Positions 44,202-52,119 of a stretch of DNA of 64,000 nt are shown here, in pieces (within the stretch, counting starts at the first letter, position 1; each line of letters opens with the position of its first letter). The translations under genes were made by a program, and so were the position numbers. This DNA comes from Gemmatimonadota bacterium. Lineage in GTDB: Bacteria; Gemmatimonadota; Gemmatimonadetes; Gemmatimonadales; Gemmatimonadaceae. The DNA is taken from NCBI GenBank assembly GCA_016712265.1, contig JADJRJ010000030.1, positions 186,001-250,000 on the forward strand, written 5' to 3'. Below the pieces are notes generated by a model. It had not been told where the DNA came from. It was given only the letters and a program-made list of their open reading frames with translations, and searched no databases.

Positions 44202-44809
44202 CTACCCGCAGCGCGCGATCACGCGGCGCCCCAGCCCGCGCAGCGCCTGCGGCACCGGGCCGCCCGACGGCACAGGAAAGCTCGTCGCGCGCGATCGGTC
44301 CGGAGTCCAATCCACCCCGGTCGTCACGTTGCCGTCGGCGTCCCACGTATAGCCGCGTTGCACGCCGTTCCGGGTGCGTACGAACTCCACCCGCGTGATT
44401 CCCCCCGTGTCAGGTCGCGAGCGCGCGAAGACCACCAGGGAGCTCCCGTCGGGCAATCGTCCCTGGATCCTTCGCCGTTCCTGGCCGCTCGGGGTCACGC
44501 CCAGGAGACACGCGGGGCGCGCGCCCACCCAGCCAGCCAGGGGGCAGCGGGGCGCTGCGTCTTCAGGCCGGGCCGACAGGCCGGACGCGGCGTCGCGCAC
44601 ATCGCGGGGAAGGCCTAACGATCCCAGCGCACTGTCGACGGCCGCGAAGACGCGGTCCCGGGGGCCGGCAAAGGTGCGCGCCTGGCCCGGGGGGGCCCCC
44701 CGGGGGGGGGGGGGGGAGCCCGGGGGGGGGGGGGGGGGGGTGTGCGGGGGGGGGGGGGGGGGAGCGTCGCGCCGAGGAGCAGCAGCAGGAGCGGCGCCGC
44801 ACGGGTCAC
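44202..44809 (-). CDS. Secreted protein of unknown function, frame lost in a G/C homopolymer tract
   Basis: The GTG at 44809 overlaps the stop of the upstream gene and opens a good signal peptide (MTRAAPLLLLLLGATLP). The frame then enters four long C-runs on the coding strand and loses its phase. Downstream, another frame reads sensible protein from ARTFAGPRDRVFAAVDSALG through GYTWDADGNVTTGVDW to a TAG at 44202. That part has two Cys pairs and no known motif. The intact product would be roughly 190-200 residues. Either the tract is an assembly artefact or it is a true hypermutable contingency tract. Confidence 0.6.
44689..44762. repeat. Clustered poly-G tracts (7, 15, 19 and 17 bases)
   Basis: On the plus strand, G-runs occupy 44689-44695, 44702-44716, 44722-44740 and 44746-44762, separated by CCCCCC, AGCCC and TGTGC. 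They fall in the early coding region of the minus-strand secreted-protein gene. No other stretch of the window is similar. Tracts of this length are typical of sequencing artefact or of slippage-prone phase-variation tracts. Confidence 0.95.
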
Positions 44810-45345
44810 GGCAGCTCCAGCAGTTGCTTGCCGATTGCGGTGCGCAGCAGGTTCTCTAGCCCGCCCGTGCTCCCGCACATGACCGGGGAGTTCGAGGTGC
44901 CCGAGTTGTCCTGCGCGCTGCCCACGAGGGCGATGCGGAGGCGGGTGGATCCCTCGTCGCCGGGATCCATGAGGAGGAGGAGCGGCATCTGCACGCGGTG
45001 TGTGTCCGCCCGCGGGCCTGTCATGTTGGACCCGCACTCGAGGAAGCGCGACAGCGCCTGGCCGGCCAGGTTGCGGCTGCGCACGAGCTTGGCCGCCCCC
45101 AGCATCCCGGTGGCCGAGTCCGAGACGTCGATCGGGATCATGAGGTTCTGCATCACCATCGTGGCGGCGGTGAACACTTTGCCCGGCGGCGCCTTCACCA
45201 CCTGCACGTCGCCGATGGTGTCGAGCACCACCTGTGCTCCAAAAGCGGGCAGCGCCACGCGAAGCCGGCCGCGCTGCGCCTCGACGGGTGCCGACGACAA
45301 CGCGAGTGCTGCGAGGAACATCCCGGTGAGACGTGTCGCGCTCAT
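44806..45345 (-). CDS. Secreted protein of unknown function (179 aa)
   Basis: This protein has a signal peptide (about 1-23, ending SSAPVEA) and a compact mature domain. Segments such as VVLDTIGDVQVVKAPPGKVF and RLRIALVGSAQDNSGTSN suggest a beta-sheet fold; two Cys (LECGSN and PVMCGS) could form a disulfide. The ATG overlaps the stop of the sulfatase-like gene upstream, and its own stop overlaps the start of the next gene, so three genes are translationally linked. No family is recognised. The sequence is regular and GC-biased like the neighbours, supporting a genuine gene. Confidence 0.75.
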   Translation of the reverse strand: MSATRLTGMFLAALALSSAPVEAQRGRLRVALPAFGAQVVLDTIGDVQVVKAPPGKVFTAATMVMQNLMIPIDVSDSATGMLGAAKLVRSRNLAGQALSRFLECGSNMTGPRADTHRVQMPLLLLMDPGDEGSTRLRIALVGSAQDNSGTSNSPVMCGSTGGLENLLRTAIGKQLLELP

Positions 45346-47207
45346 GGGGCAGGGGGCTTGGGTGGTCGCGCACCGCGTCGGGCGACGCGCGTGGCCGGAG
45401 GACCTACACCGGCATCGAGCGCACGGCGGAGCTGGCTCAGCGCCAGGCGTTGCGTACTGTCCGGCGCGAGGTTTGTTCCATCAAACGGGTCGTGCAGGAG
45501 ATCGTAGAGCCCTTCCTCGCCGCGCCCATCGACGAGGTACTGGTGCGTCACGCTCAAGGCCGAGAAAAGGGAGCCCCAGGAGGTGGGCCACCCTTCGGTG
45601 CCGGTGCGCGCCCACCGATGCTTCTCGGTCATGGCCAGGACCGGCGGGCTGGTGCTGCTGGTGTCTCGCGCGGCGTCGACCAGCGAGCGACCCGGGAATC
45701 GGGACGGCTCGGAAGGAAACGAGAGTTGCGAAAGAGTGGTCGGGATGTCGCGGATGCTGACGGCTGCCGAGCTCCGTCCGACGGGGACACCGCGGGACGG
45801 GCCGACGATGACCATCGGCACATGGAGGGCTTGCCGGTAGAGGCTGCGATTGTGGCCGAGCAGGGTCGGGCCACGTTCCCCAAATTCCTCGCCGTGATCC
45901 GATGTCACGATCACGATGGTCCGATCCAACTGCCCCCGCTCGCGGAGTGACTGGAGGAGCTGCCCCAGGGCGAAATCATCGTAGGCGATCCCGCCGTCAT
46001 ACATGTCGCGCAGCTGGCGCAGCACGCTGGAATCGGCCGCGTTCAAGGTCTCGTCCGCCCAGTAACGCGCGCCCAGGGCCGCGAACTTCGTGTCGTATGG
46101 GGCCGGTGCCCGGTAAGGTTCGTGGGCGTCGAAGTAGTTCAGGACCGCGAGGAAGGGACGGCCCTCGTGCGTGTCCATCCAGGACAGGAAAGAGCTGTTG
46201 ACGTGCTCCGCACGCCGTCGTAACAGTGTGTCATGGTTCCCGAGCGCCTGCCGCGTGAGCAGCGCCACGCGCCGGGAGAGGATCCACGTATGGGCAATCG
46301 AGCGCCAGTTGATCGGTGGCCGCGCGTCGTACCGCGAGAATCCGCGATCAATGCCGTAGTCCGGGGAGCCGTAGAACAGGTTCGCCGTCATCGCGGCCGT
46401 GGCATACCCCTTTGACGCGAAGTGCTCGGCGAGGGTCAGTTGGGTGCGATCCAGCGGGATTCGGGGCCCGGCCGTGAGCTCGTGCGGATAGTGCCCGGTA
46501 AAGATCGAGGCATGCGAGGGCAGGGACCACGGGGAGGTTGCGAACGCGCGATCGAACACCAGGCCGTGCGCGGCCAGGCTGTCGAGGACCGGCGTGGTCT
46601 GCCGCGGGTAGCCATACAGCGACATGTTCTGGGCGCGCGCGGTATCCCAGATGAGCACCAGGATGTTCGGGGCATTCTCCGTGGCGGGTGGCAAGGCGGC
46701 GTAGGTGGCCCGCTCCTCCCGGGTGCGCATCCAGGCCGGCAACACGGTGGCGCCAAGCGCGATGGTGGTCCCGATCACGATCCCCACTGAGGAGAGTCGG
46801 CCCATCGCCGCCGGCCACCGGGCAAACGCGCGTTGGACGACAACGCCGAGGCCGATCGCAAGTATCCCGGCAGACCACCAGCTTAACCCGATCGACATGG
46901 CGGTCAGCAACCCAAAGGCGCCTAGGCTGACCGTGATCCCGAGGACCGCCTGCGTCGGGGCGAATCGGCGCGGCAACACCGGGCGGAGGCCCAGGTAGAG
47001 CGCCGCGACGAGCCCAAGGCCAAACACTGCAGCGACCGGGGCCATCCAGAAGACCTCGCCCGCGACGTATCCCCCGGTGGGCAGGTGATCCAGCCGATGC
47101 CGCCGGATCGCGTTGGCGGCTTCCGCGACGCCAAAGGCCAACGCCGCAGCGAGGCTCCCACGCAGTGCCAGGCCGAGCCCCGGTTCGTCGTGCGTATGTT
47201 CGGTCAT
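45342..47207 (-). CDS. Membrane-anchored sulfatase-like hydrolase
   Basis: This 621-residue protein has about four N-terminal membrane helices (residues 12-165) followed by an alkaline-phosphatase-superfamily sulfatase domain. Metal ligands appear in LVLIWDTARAQNMSLYGY and IVTSDHGEEFGERG; YFDAHEPYRAP and HVPMVIVGP are also conserved. The nucleophile region reads SPWSLPSHASIFTG. Classical sulfatases have C/S-x-P-x-R there for formylglycine, whereas this has S-L-P-S-H, as in the Ser/Thr branch related to phosphoethanolamine transferases. Sulfatase, phosphatase or transferase activity are all possible. Its start overlaps the DUF1028 stop (ATGA). Confidence 0.85.
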   Translation of the reverse strand: MTEHTHDEPGLGLALRGSLAAALAFGVAEAANAIRRHRLDHLPTGGYVAGEVFWMAPVAAVFGLGLVAALYLGLRPVLPRRFAPTQAVLGITVSLGAFGLLTAMSIGLSWWSAGILAIGLGVVVQRAFARWPAAMGRLSSVGIVIGTTIALGATVLPAWMRTREERATYAALPPATENAPNILVLIWDTARAQNMSLYGYPRQTTPVLDSLAAHGLVFDRAFATSPWSLPSHASIFTGHYPHELTAGPRIPLDRTQLTLAEHFASKGYATAAMTANLFYGSPDYGIDRGFSRYDARPPINWRSIAHTWILSRRVALLTRQALGNHDTLLRRRAEHVNSSFLSWMDTHEGRPFLAVLNYFDAHEPYRAPAPYDTKFAALGARYWADETLNAADSSVLRQLRDMYDGGIAYDDFALGQLLQSLRERGQLDRTIVIVTSDHGEEFGERGPTLLGHNRSLYRQALHVPMVIVGPSRGVPVGRSSAAVSIRDIPTTLSQLSFPSEPSRFPGRSLVDAARDTSSTSPPVLAMTEKHRWARTGTEGWPTSWGSLFSALSVTHQYLVDGRGEEGLYDLLHDPFDGTNLAPDSTQRLALSQLRRALDAGVGPPATRVARRGARPPKPPAP

Positions 47208-47957
47208 CGTCTGATGCGCGTCCGTTGCTCCGCGGCCTTCTCCACTAGGCGCCGCAGCTCCTTGATGGGTTCCGGGTTGTCGTCAACCTGCAGCCGGAGG
47301 ACGACGTCATTGTGCAGCCAGACCCCGGCGTCCTTCTTGACGATCAACATGGCGGCGGATTGCATGCCGCGCGTGTCACCCCCCGCGGCCTGGCCCGCCT
47401 CCAGCGCCGCCTGCAACCTCAGGCTCAGGTGGCCGGGGGTGCGCTCGAAGGCGGCGACCATGTCGTTCACCACCGCTTCGCCCGCAAGAATGTTCCCTTG
47501 CGCCGAGCAAAACTTCCCGATCTTGTGGCCGGCCCAGGTGCTCGCCTTGGGCCCGGTGTAGGTGGCCACCTCGCCCGTCGCGCTCATCACCGAGAACTGC
47601 CGCCCGAGCTTCGTCCATTGTTCCGGTCGTGGGTCGGGATCCCCTTCCCATACGCGGCGCACGACATCGGTAGGCTTGACCCCCTGCCGCAGCAGGGCGA
47701 GGGCCTGCGGACCGTAGCTCACGTCCACGATGGCCTGGGTGGCCACCACGCCGACGCCTGCTTCGCCCCACAAGACCCCGTTGCCCACGGAGAACACGCG
47801 ACTCTGCACGGCGGCCCCGACCTCACCGGTTTCCGGATCGTACCCGAGGATCGAGAAGGTGGCGACGGGCGGCCACGGGGAGCGGCACTGGGGCTCCTGG
47901 GCCGCCGAAGGGCCTAACGAAGACTGCGAGAACCAGGCCAACGAAGAGACGGCGCAT
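47204..47957 (-). CDS. Secreted DUF1028 (Ntn-hydrolase-fold) protein, apparent frameshift near the signal peptide
   Basis: DUF1028 proteins have an N-terminal-nucleophile hydrolase-like fold of unknown role. The conserved core is clear: ATFSILGYDPETGEVGAAVQSR, VATQAIVDVSYGP, AGDTRGMQSAAMLIV-like sequence and RLQVDDNPEPIKELRRL. The core frame has no good start, while the +1 frame offers ATG at 47957 with MRRLFVGLVLAVFV, a good signal peptide. Joining them between about 47910 and 47935 would yield a signal ending GPSAAQ, so one extra base is suspected. The alternative is a TTG start inside the core frame. The stop overlaps the sulfatase-like gene. Confidence 0.75.
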
Positions 47958-48137
47958 GAGATCCGGGAAAGGAGGCGGAAGGGAGTCTCTCCCTCCTCGC
48001 GGCGCCGCGTCAAGCACGAGGCCGGTGGGCCGACACTTTCAGGGAGATGCGGCATTGTGCCGGACCCCCCCAATGGGCATTATACCGCCCGTTGCTCAGG
48101 CAGGACTTCGCTGGACTCACGCTGACCGACTAACCAC

Positions 48138-48524
48138 GTGCCCGAGATTGCGTTTCGGGATGGAATCTGGGAGCAGATCCGGGCTCGAGAGGCCCGGTTC
48201 CACGAGCACGCCTACCTGTTTGTGCTGGCGGCGCTGGAGTTCCAGCAAACCCGCCTGACTGAGCGGCGACACATTGACGGTCGCGAGCTGGCGTGGGCCG
48301 TGCGGGACTTGGCGCTGGAGCGCTTTGGGGTCACGGCACGGCTCGTGCTAGAGCACTGGGGTGTGGGCTGCACCGAGGACGTCGGGGACATCGTCTTTAC
48401 CATGGTCGAGCTCGGCTTGCTCATGAGCCAGCCGTCAGACTCTCGGCTGGATTTTCAGCGCGTCTTCGATTTCGATGCCGCATTTGATGGAGCGTACCCC
48501 TGGAGCGCAGCCAACCTCAGCTAG
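48138..48524 (+). CDS. Minf_1886 family protein
   Basis: This cytoplasmic protein of 128 residues starts with GTG. It has no signal or membrane span. Conserved stretches include FHEHAYLFVLAALEFQQTRL, HIDGRELAWAVRDLAL and VGDIVFTMVELGLLM, which match the small Minf_1886 family of uncharacterised proteins found in Verrucomicrobia, Planctomycetes and Gemmatimonadetes. The C-terminus is rich in Asp and Phe (FQRVFDFDAAFDGAYPW). It begins a run of plus-strand housekeeping genes and is followed 42 bp later by a zinc-ribbon protein. No activity is known. Confidence 0.85.
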   Translation: MPEIAFRDGIWEQIRAREARFHEHAYLFVLAALEFQQTRLTERRHIDGRELAWAVRDLALERFGVTARLVLEHWGVGCTEDVGDIVFTMVELGLLMSQPSDSRLDFQRVFDFDAAFDGAYPWSAANLS

Positions 48525-48566
48525 GGAAGAACCATTTTTCTTTGCGCCGGGAGGGCGCGGGTCGGG

Positions 48567-48755
48567 ATGAACAACTTCACATCGTGTATCAAGTGCGGGA
48601 AGGGAGTGCTGCTTCCCCTGTCGGACTACGGCCGTGACGGCGCGCCCATCACCTACAAGGCCTGGGTGTGCAGCAATCCAGAATGCGGATTCAATATCCG
48701 GATTGATAACGGGGAAATCTCGTTTGGTCGGACGGTTGGGCAGTCCCAGAAGTAG
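48567..48755 (+). CDS. Small zinc-ribbon protein (62 aa)
   Basis: This 62-residue protein contains two metal-binding knuckles, CIKCGKG (C7, C10) and CSNPECG (C35 and C40). They are separated by a short sheet, forming a one-zinc ribbon. It has no membrane or signal segment. It is preceded by a T-rich patch and a GC hairpin (gcgccgggagggcgc) a few bases upstream. The nnr gene starts 9 bp after its stop, so the two are probably co-transcribed. Such mini-ribbons can bind nucleic acid or a partner protein; the role is unknown. Confidence 0.75.
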   Translation: MNNFTSCIKCGKGVLLPLSDYGRDGAPITYKAWVCSNPECGFNIRIDNGEISFGRTVGQSQK

Positions 48756-48764
48756 GCCCAGACG

Positions 48765-50291
48765 GTGGAGTCCTGGGAACGCTGGCTGATCCCGGTCCTC
48801 ACCGCCGACGAGTCCCGTGCGTTGGATGCGGCGGCGGTCGCGGCGGGCACCAATTCGTTTGAACTGATGCGCCGGGCAGGGGAACGCCTGGCGCATCTGC
48901 TTTTGTTCAGGGACCCCACGCTCCGCCACAAGCGCATCCAGGTGGTGGTCGGCAGCGGCAACAACGGGGGCGATGGATGGGTTGCCGCGGCAACCCTTGC
49001 TCGGGCAGGTTGCGAAGTCGCGGTGTACGGGCTCGTTCCTGTAACACCTGATGCCGCGCGGGCAAAATCGCTATGTCCCAACGACATGGCTTCGGTGGTC
49101 GAGAATCCACATGTAGTGATCGACGCCATGCTCGGCACCGGAACCCGCGGACCGATCCGCGAGGAACTCAGCGGGGGGGCCCGACTTCTTCGCTCCACGC
49201 CGTCAGCGCTGCGGGTTGCCGTGGACCTGCCCTCAGGTCTGGACGCGACCACAGGAGCTGCCGCCGATGGGTGCCTGGAGGCGGACTTGACCGTCACTTT
49301 CGGCGCGTGGAAACGAGGGCAGCTGATGCGCCGCGATTTGGTCGGGGAACTGGTCTGCCTCGACATCGGGCTGCCACGGCCCGAACGAGTGGTCCCCGGC
49401 GCAGCGGTCGAGGCCTGGTTGGCGCACGCATTGCCCGATCCTGGGGCACTCGCGACCAAACTCGAGCGGGGACGGCTAATGCTCGTGGGCGGAGGAGAGG
49501 GAATGGCCGGCGCCACCATCCTGGCAAGTCGTGGGGCCTTTGGGAGTGGGGGGGGGATGGTGCGTTGCTACGTCCATTCGTCGTCGATCAGCGCTGTCAA
49601 CGCGGGCGCTCCGCAGGCAAGCTGTATTCCCTGGCCAAGCCCCGGAGCAGAGTCGAGTGCTGAGGTCGGCTGGGGGCAGGCGCTTGTGCTGGGTCCCGGG
49701 TTCGGGATTGCCGCGGCCCGCGAGCGGGTTCTGTCGTGGCTGGAGGCGTTCCCCGGTCCGGTGCTGCTGGATGCCGACGCGCTGACGGCCTTGCAGGGTC
49801 GTCTCCCGGAATTTCGGCGTCTCCTTGCAGGTCGCTGCACCCTCCTCACCCCGCATGCGGCCGAAGCCGGAAGGCTCCTGGGCATCCCCACCGCTGCGGT
49901 GAAGGCGGATCCGTTCGCCGCCGCCAGGGCGATCGCCACCCAGTCTGGAGCGGTAGTGCTCCTCAAGGGGATTCCGACCCTCGTGGACACCGGGGCTGCG
50001 TGCTTTGTCGTGCCACGTGGGGGGCCTGTCCTTGGTGTTGGCGGCAGTGGTGACCTGCTGTCCGGCATGGCGGGCGCGTTGTTGGCGCAGACCGGTGACC
50101 CTGTCGTCAGCGCGGTCGCTTCGGCCTTCGTACATGGGCGCGCCGGTGAGCTTGCGGCCGCTGAGGGTCGCTGGCGCGGCCGCACACTGGACGACGTGAT
50201 CCGCGCTCTTCCCGCTGCTTGGGTTGCGGCCGACGACTCGGGTACCGAGCACGTCCTCGCGTGTCTTCCTCGGGCCGCCGCACGTGCCTGA
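48765..50291 (+). CDS. nnr: Bifunctional NAD(P)H-hydrate epimerase / ADP-dependent dehydratase
   Basis: This 508-residue repair enzyme rescues NAD(P)H hydrates: the N-terminal epimerase (about 1-215) interconverts R and S forms, and the C-terminal ADP-dependent dehydratase (about 225-500) restores NAD(P)H. The epimerase has VVVGSGNNGGDGWVAA (G63-D70 region) and VIDAMLGTGTRGP. The dehydratase has LMLVGGGEGMAGATILA, LLDADALTAL, LLTPHAAEAGRLL and the catalytic motif GGSGDLLSG with D430. It starts at a GTG 9 bp after the zinc-ribbon gene, and its end overlaps the start of thiL by 8 bp. Confidence 0.95.
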   Translation: MESWERWLIPVLTADESRALDAAAVAAGTNSFELMRRAGERLAHLLLFRDPTLRHKRIQVVVGSGNNGGDGWVAAATLARAGCEVAVYGLVPVTPDAARAKSLCPNDMASVVENPHVVIDAMLGTGTRGPIREELSGGARLLRSTPSALRVAVDLPSGLDATTGAAADGCLEADLTVTFGAWKRGQLMRRDLVGELVCLDIGLPRPERVVPGAAVEAWLAHALPDPGALATKLERGRLMLVGGGEGMAGATILASRGAFGSGGGMVRCYVHSSSISAVNAGAPQASCIPWPSPGAESSAEVGWGQALVLGPGFGIAAARERVLSWLEAFPGPVLLDADALTALQGRLPEFRRLLAGRCTLLTPHAAEAGRLLGIPTAAVKADPFAAARAIATQSGAVVLLKGIPTLVDTGAACFVVPRGGPVLGVGGSGDLLSGMAGALLAQTGDPVVSAVASAFVHGRAGELAAAEGRWRGRTLDDVIRALPAAWVAADDSGTEHVLACLPRAAARA

Positions 50292-51231
50292 GCACGTCGC
50301 CATGGGGCCGGGCGGTGAGTTCGACCTGATCCGACGCATGCTCGCGCGGTGGGGCGATCTCGCGGCTGCCGTTGGGGATGACACCGGGCCTGTACCAATT
50401 CCGGAGGGAGAACGGGTCGTTGTCTCCACGGATTCGTCGGTCGAAGGGGTCCACTTCCAGCGCGAGTGGATCTCGCCACGCGAGGTTGGGCGTCGCGCGA
50501 CGATGGCGGCGCTGAGTGACCTGGCTGCAGCGGCGGTAACGCCGCGCGCGGTGGTGCTGACACTCGCGCTGCCCCCCGATCAGAGGTCAACCGTCGAGGA
50601 CCTCGCCGACGGGGTGGGCGACGCGGTCCGCGAAGTGGGGCACGGCGCCCGTATTGTGGGGGGCGACCTCACGCGTGCCTCGCAGCTGGTGGTTGGCGTG
50701 ACCGTCATCGGGAGTGGCCCTGCGCCCCTCGGACGAGCCGGCGCGCGGCCCGGGGACTCGGTCTACGTGACCGGGGTGCTCGGCGGTCCGGGCATGGCGC
50801 TCGACGCCTGGCGAGCGGGGGTGCCTCCCAGTCGTTGGGCGCGAGATCGGTTTGCGGCCCCTCGCGCTCGGGTGGCGGAAGGGCTGTGGCTGGCGGAGCG
50901 TGGCGCGGCCGCGATGATCGACATTTCGGATGGGCTCTCCAGCGAGCTGCATCACCTGGCGGCGGCGTCAGGGTGCGAGGTGCGGGTGGATCTCGCTCGG
51001 GTGCCGCGGCCGTCGGACATCGGGTGGCGCGAGGCCGTGTCGAGTGGTGAGGAATACGAGCTGCTGGTCGCCATGCGCGGGGAGGTCGACGTGAACGCGT
51101 TCGCGCGGGCGTTTGGTGTGCCGCTCACCCGGCTGGGGGTCGTTCGGGCGGCGCCGAGTGGGGGTGTTGTCGCCCTCGATGATGGCGTGCGCGTTGACCT
51201 GCCCGGTGGGCACGACCACTTTTCGAGGTAA
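50284..51231 (+). CDS. thiL: Thiamine-monophosphate kinase
   Basis: ThiL phosphorylates thiamine monophosphate to the cofactor thiamine diphosphate. From the GTG at 50284 it has 315 residues; the ATG at 50302 is an alternative start. Family blocks are GEFDLIRRML, AAVGDDTGPV, STDSSVEGVHFQREW, GRRATMAALSDLAAAAV, IVGGDLTRA and MIDISDGLSSELHHLA, all matching the metal- and nucleotide-binding surfaces. It overlaps nnr by 8 bp and is followed directly by the plsC-like gene. No TPP riboswitch was recognised upstream. Confidence 0.95.
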   Translation: MPEHVAMGPGGEFDLIRRMLARWGDLAAAVGDDTGPVPIPEGERVVVSTDSSVEGVHFQREWISPREVGRRATMAALSDLAAAAVTPRAVVLTLALPPDQRSTVEDLADGVGDAVREVGHGARIVGGDLTRASQLVVGVTVIGSGPAPLGRAGARPGDSVYVTGVLGGPGMALDAWRAGVPPSRWARDRFAAPRARVAEGLWLAERGAAAMIDISDGLSSELHHLAAASGCEVRVDLARVPRPSDIGWREAVSSGEEYELLVAMRGEVDVNAFARAFGVPLTRLGVVRAAPSGGVVALDDGVRVDLPGGHDHFSR

Positions 51232-52119
51232 GTGCGCACTCTTCTCGTCCTCCTCACCATCGCCGTCGCGACGCCCATCATCGGGACGGTGGTCATCGTG
51301 GCCTCCCTGCTCGGCGCGCGCGACGTTCCCGGCGGGGTGTTCGATGTGGCGCCGCGCCTGTGGGGGTGGCTTCTGTGCAAGGCCGCCGGCGTCCGTGTCG
51401 TGGTCCATCACGAGGGGCCCGCTGTGGCCGGTCCGCGCGTGTATGCGGCGAACCACGTCTCGTGGTTCGACGTGTTCAGCCTCGCCTCGGTCCTGCATCA
51501 CTACAAGTTCGTAGCGAAATCCGAGCTGGAGCGGATCCCGATTTTCGGGCGCGCCATGCGTGCCGCGGGGTTCATCTTCGTGGACCGACAGAACCGCAAG
51601 GCGGCCTTCGCCGGGTATGAGACGGCGGCGGCGCGGATCCGCGAGGGCGTCTCGGTGGTGGTGCACCCGGAGGGGACACGCGGCGACAGCTACGCGCTGC
51701 GGCCGTTCAAGAAGGGGCCCTTCGTCCTCGCAATCGCGGCAGGCGTACCGGTCGTGCCAACCCTGGTCTACGGCACCCGGGAGGTTCAGCGGCGGGGCAG
51801 CCTCCGCGTTTCGCGGGGGGAGGTGCACCTGCACTTCCTGGAGCCGATACCAACCGCAGGGCTCGATTATGCGGGACGTGATGCGCTCTCGCGCGTCACC
51901 TGGGAGCGGATGGCGGCCACCCTGGAGCGGGAGTACGGCATCCCAAGTCCGGCGGGCGGTCCGCGGCCGTCCGATTCTGCAGATTACGAGCGCGGCCCGG
52001 TCTCGACGGCCGGCGGCGCGCGACTCACTACTCACTATCACCCATGTCCAGCATTCTCGATATCCAGGCGAGGGAGATCCTCGACAGCCGTGGTAACCCG
52101 ACCATCGAGGTCGACGTGA
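51232..52119 (+). CDS. plsC: 1-acyl-sn-glycerol-3-phosphate acyltransferase
   Basis: This phospholipid acyltransferase of 295 residues starts with GTG immediately after the thiL stop. It has an N-terminal hydrophobic anchor (about 3-27), the H(x4)D motif in NHVSWFD (H75, D80), the substrate motif VDRQNRKAA, the HPEGTR motif and a final VPTLVYGTRE block. The C-terminal 40 residues are unusual, polar and rich in Ser/Arg. They extend 76 bp into the enolase gene in another frame; no alternative stop exists in any frame, so the tail may be real but poorly conserved. It supplies phosphatidic acid for membrane lipids. Confidence 0.9.
   Translation: MRTLLVLLTIAVATPIIGTVVIVASLLGARDVPGGVFDVAPRLWGWLLCKAAGVRVVVHHEGPAVAGPRVYAANHVSWFDVFSLASVLHHYKFVAKSELERIPIFGRAMRAAGFIFVDRQNRKAAFAGYETAAARIREGVSVVVHPEGTRGDSYALRPFKKGPFVLAIAAGVPVVPTLVYGTREVQRRGSLRVSRGEVHLHFLEPIPTAGLDYAGRDALSRVTWERMAATLEREYGIPSPAGGPRPSDSADYERGPVSTAGGARLTTHYHPCPAFSISRRGRSSTAVVTRPSRST

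Noticed and set aside
44700..44762. CRISPR or tandem repeat array
   Set aside because: The repeats are plain homopolymers with no repeat-spacer structure; no array was found elsewhere.
44615..45373. Proline-rich minus-strand frame through the poly-C tracts
   Set aside because: It runs through the homopolymers and overlaps the 179-residue gene in a different frame; the proline repeats come from C-runs.
50200..50284. TPP riboswitch before thiL
   Set aside because: thiL overlaps nnr by 8 bp and no thi-box sequence is visible.
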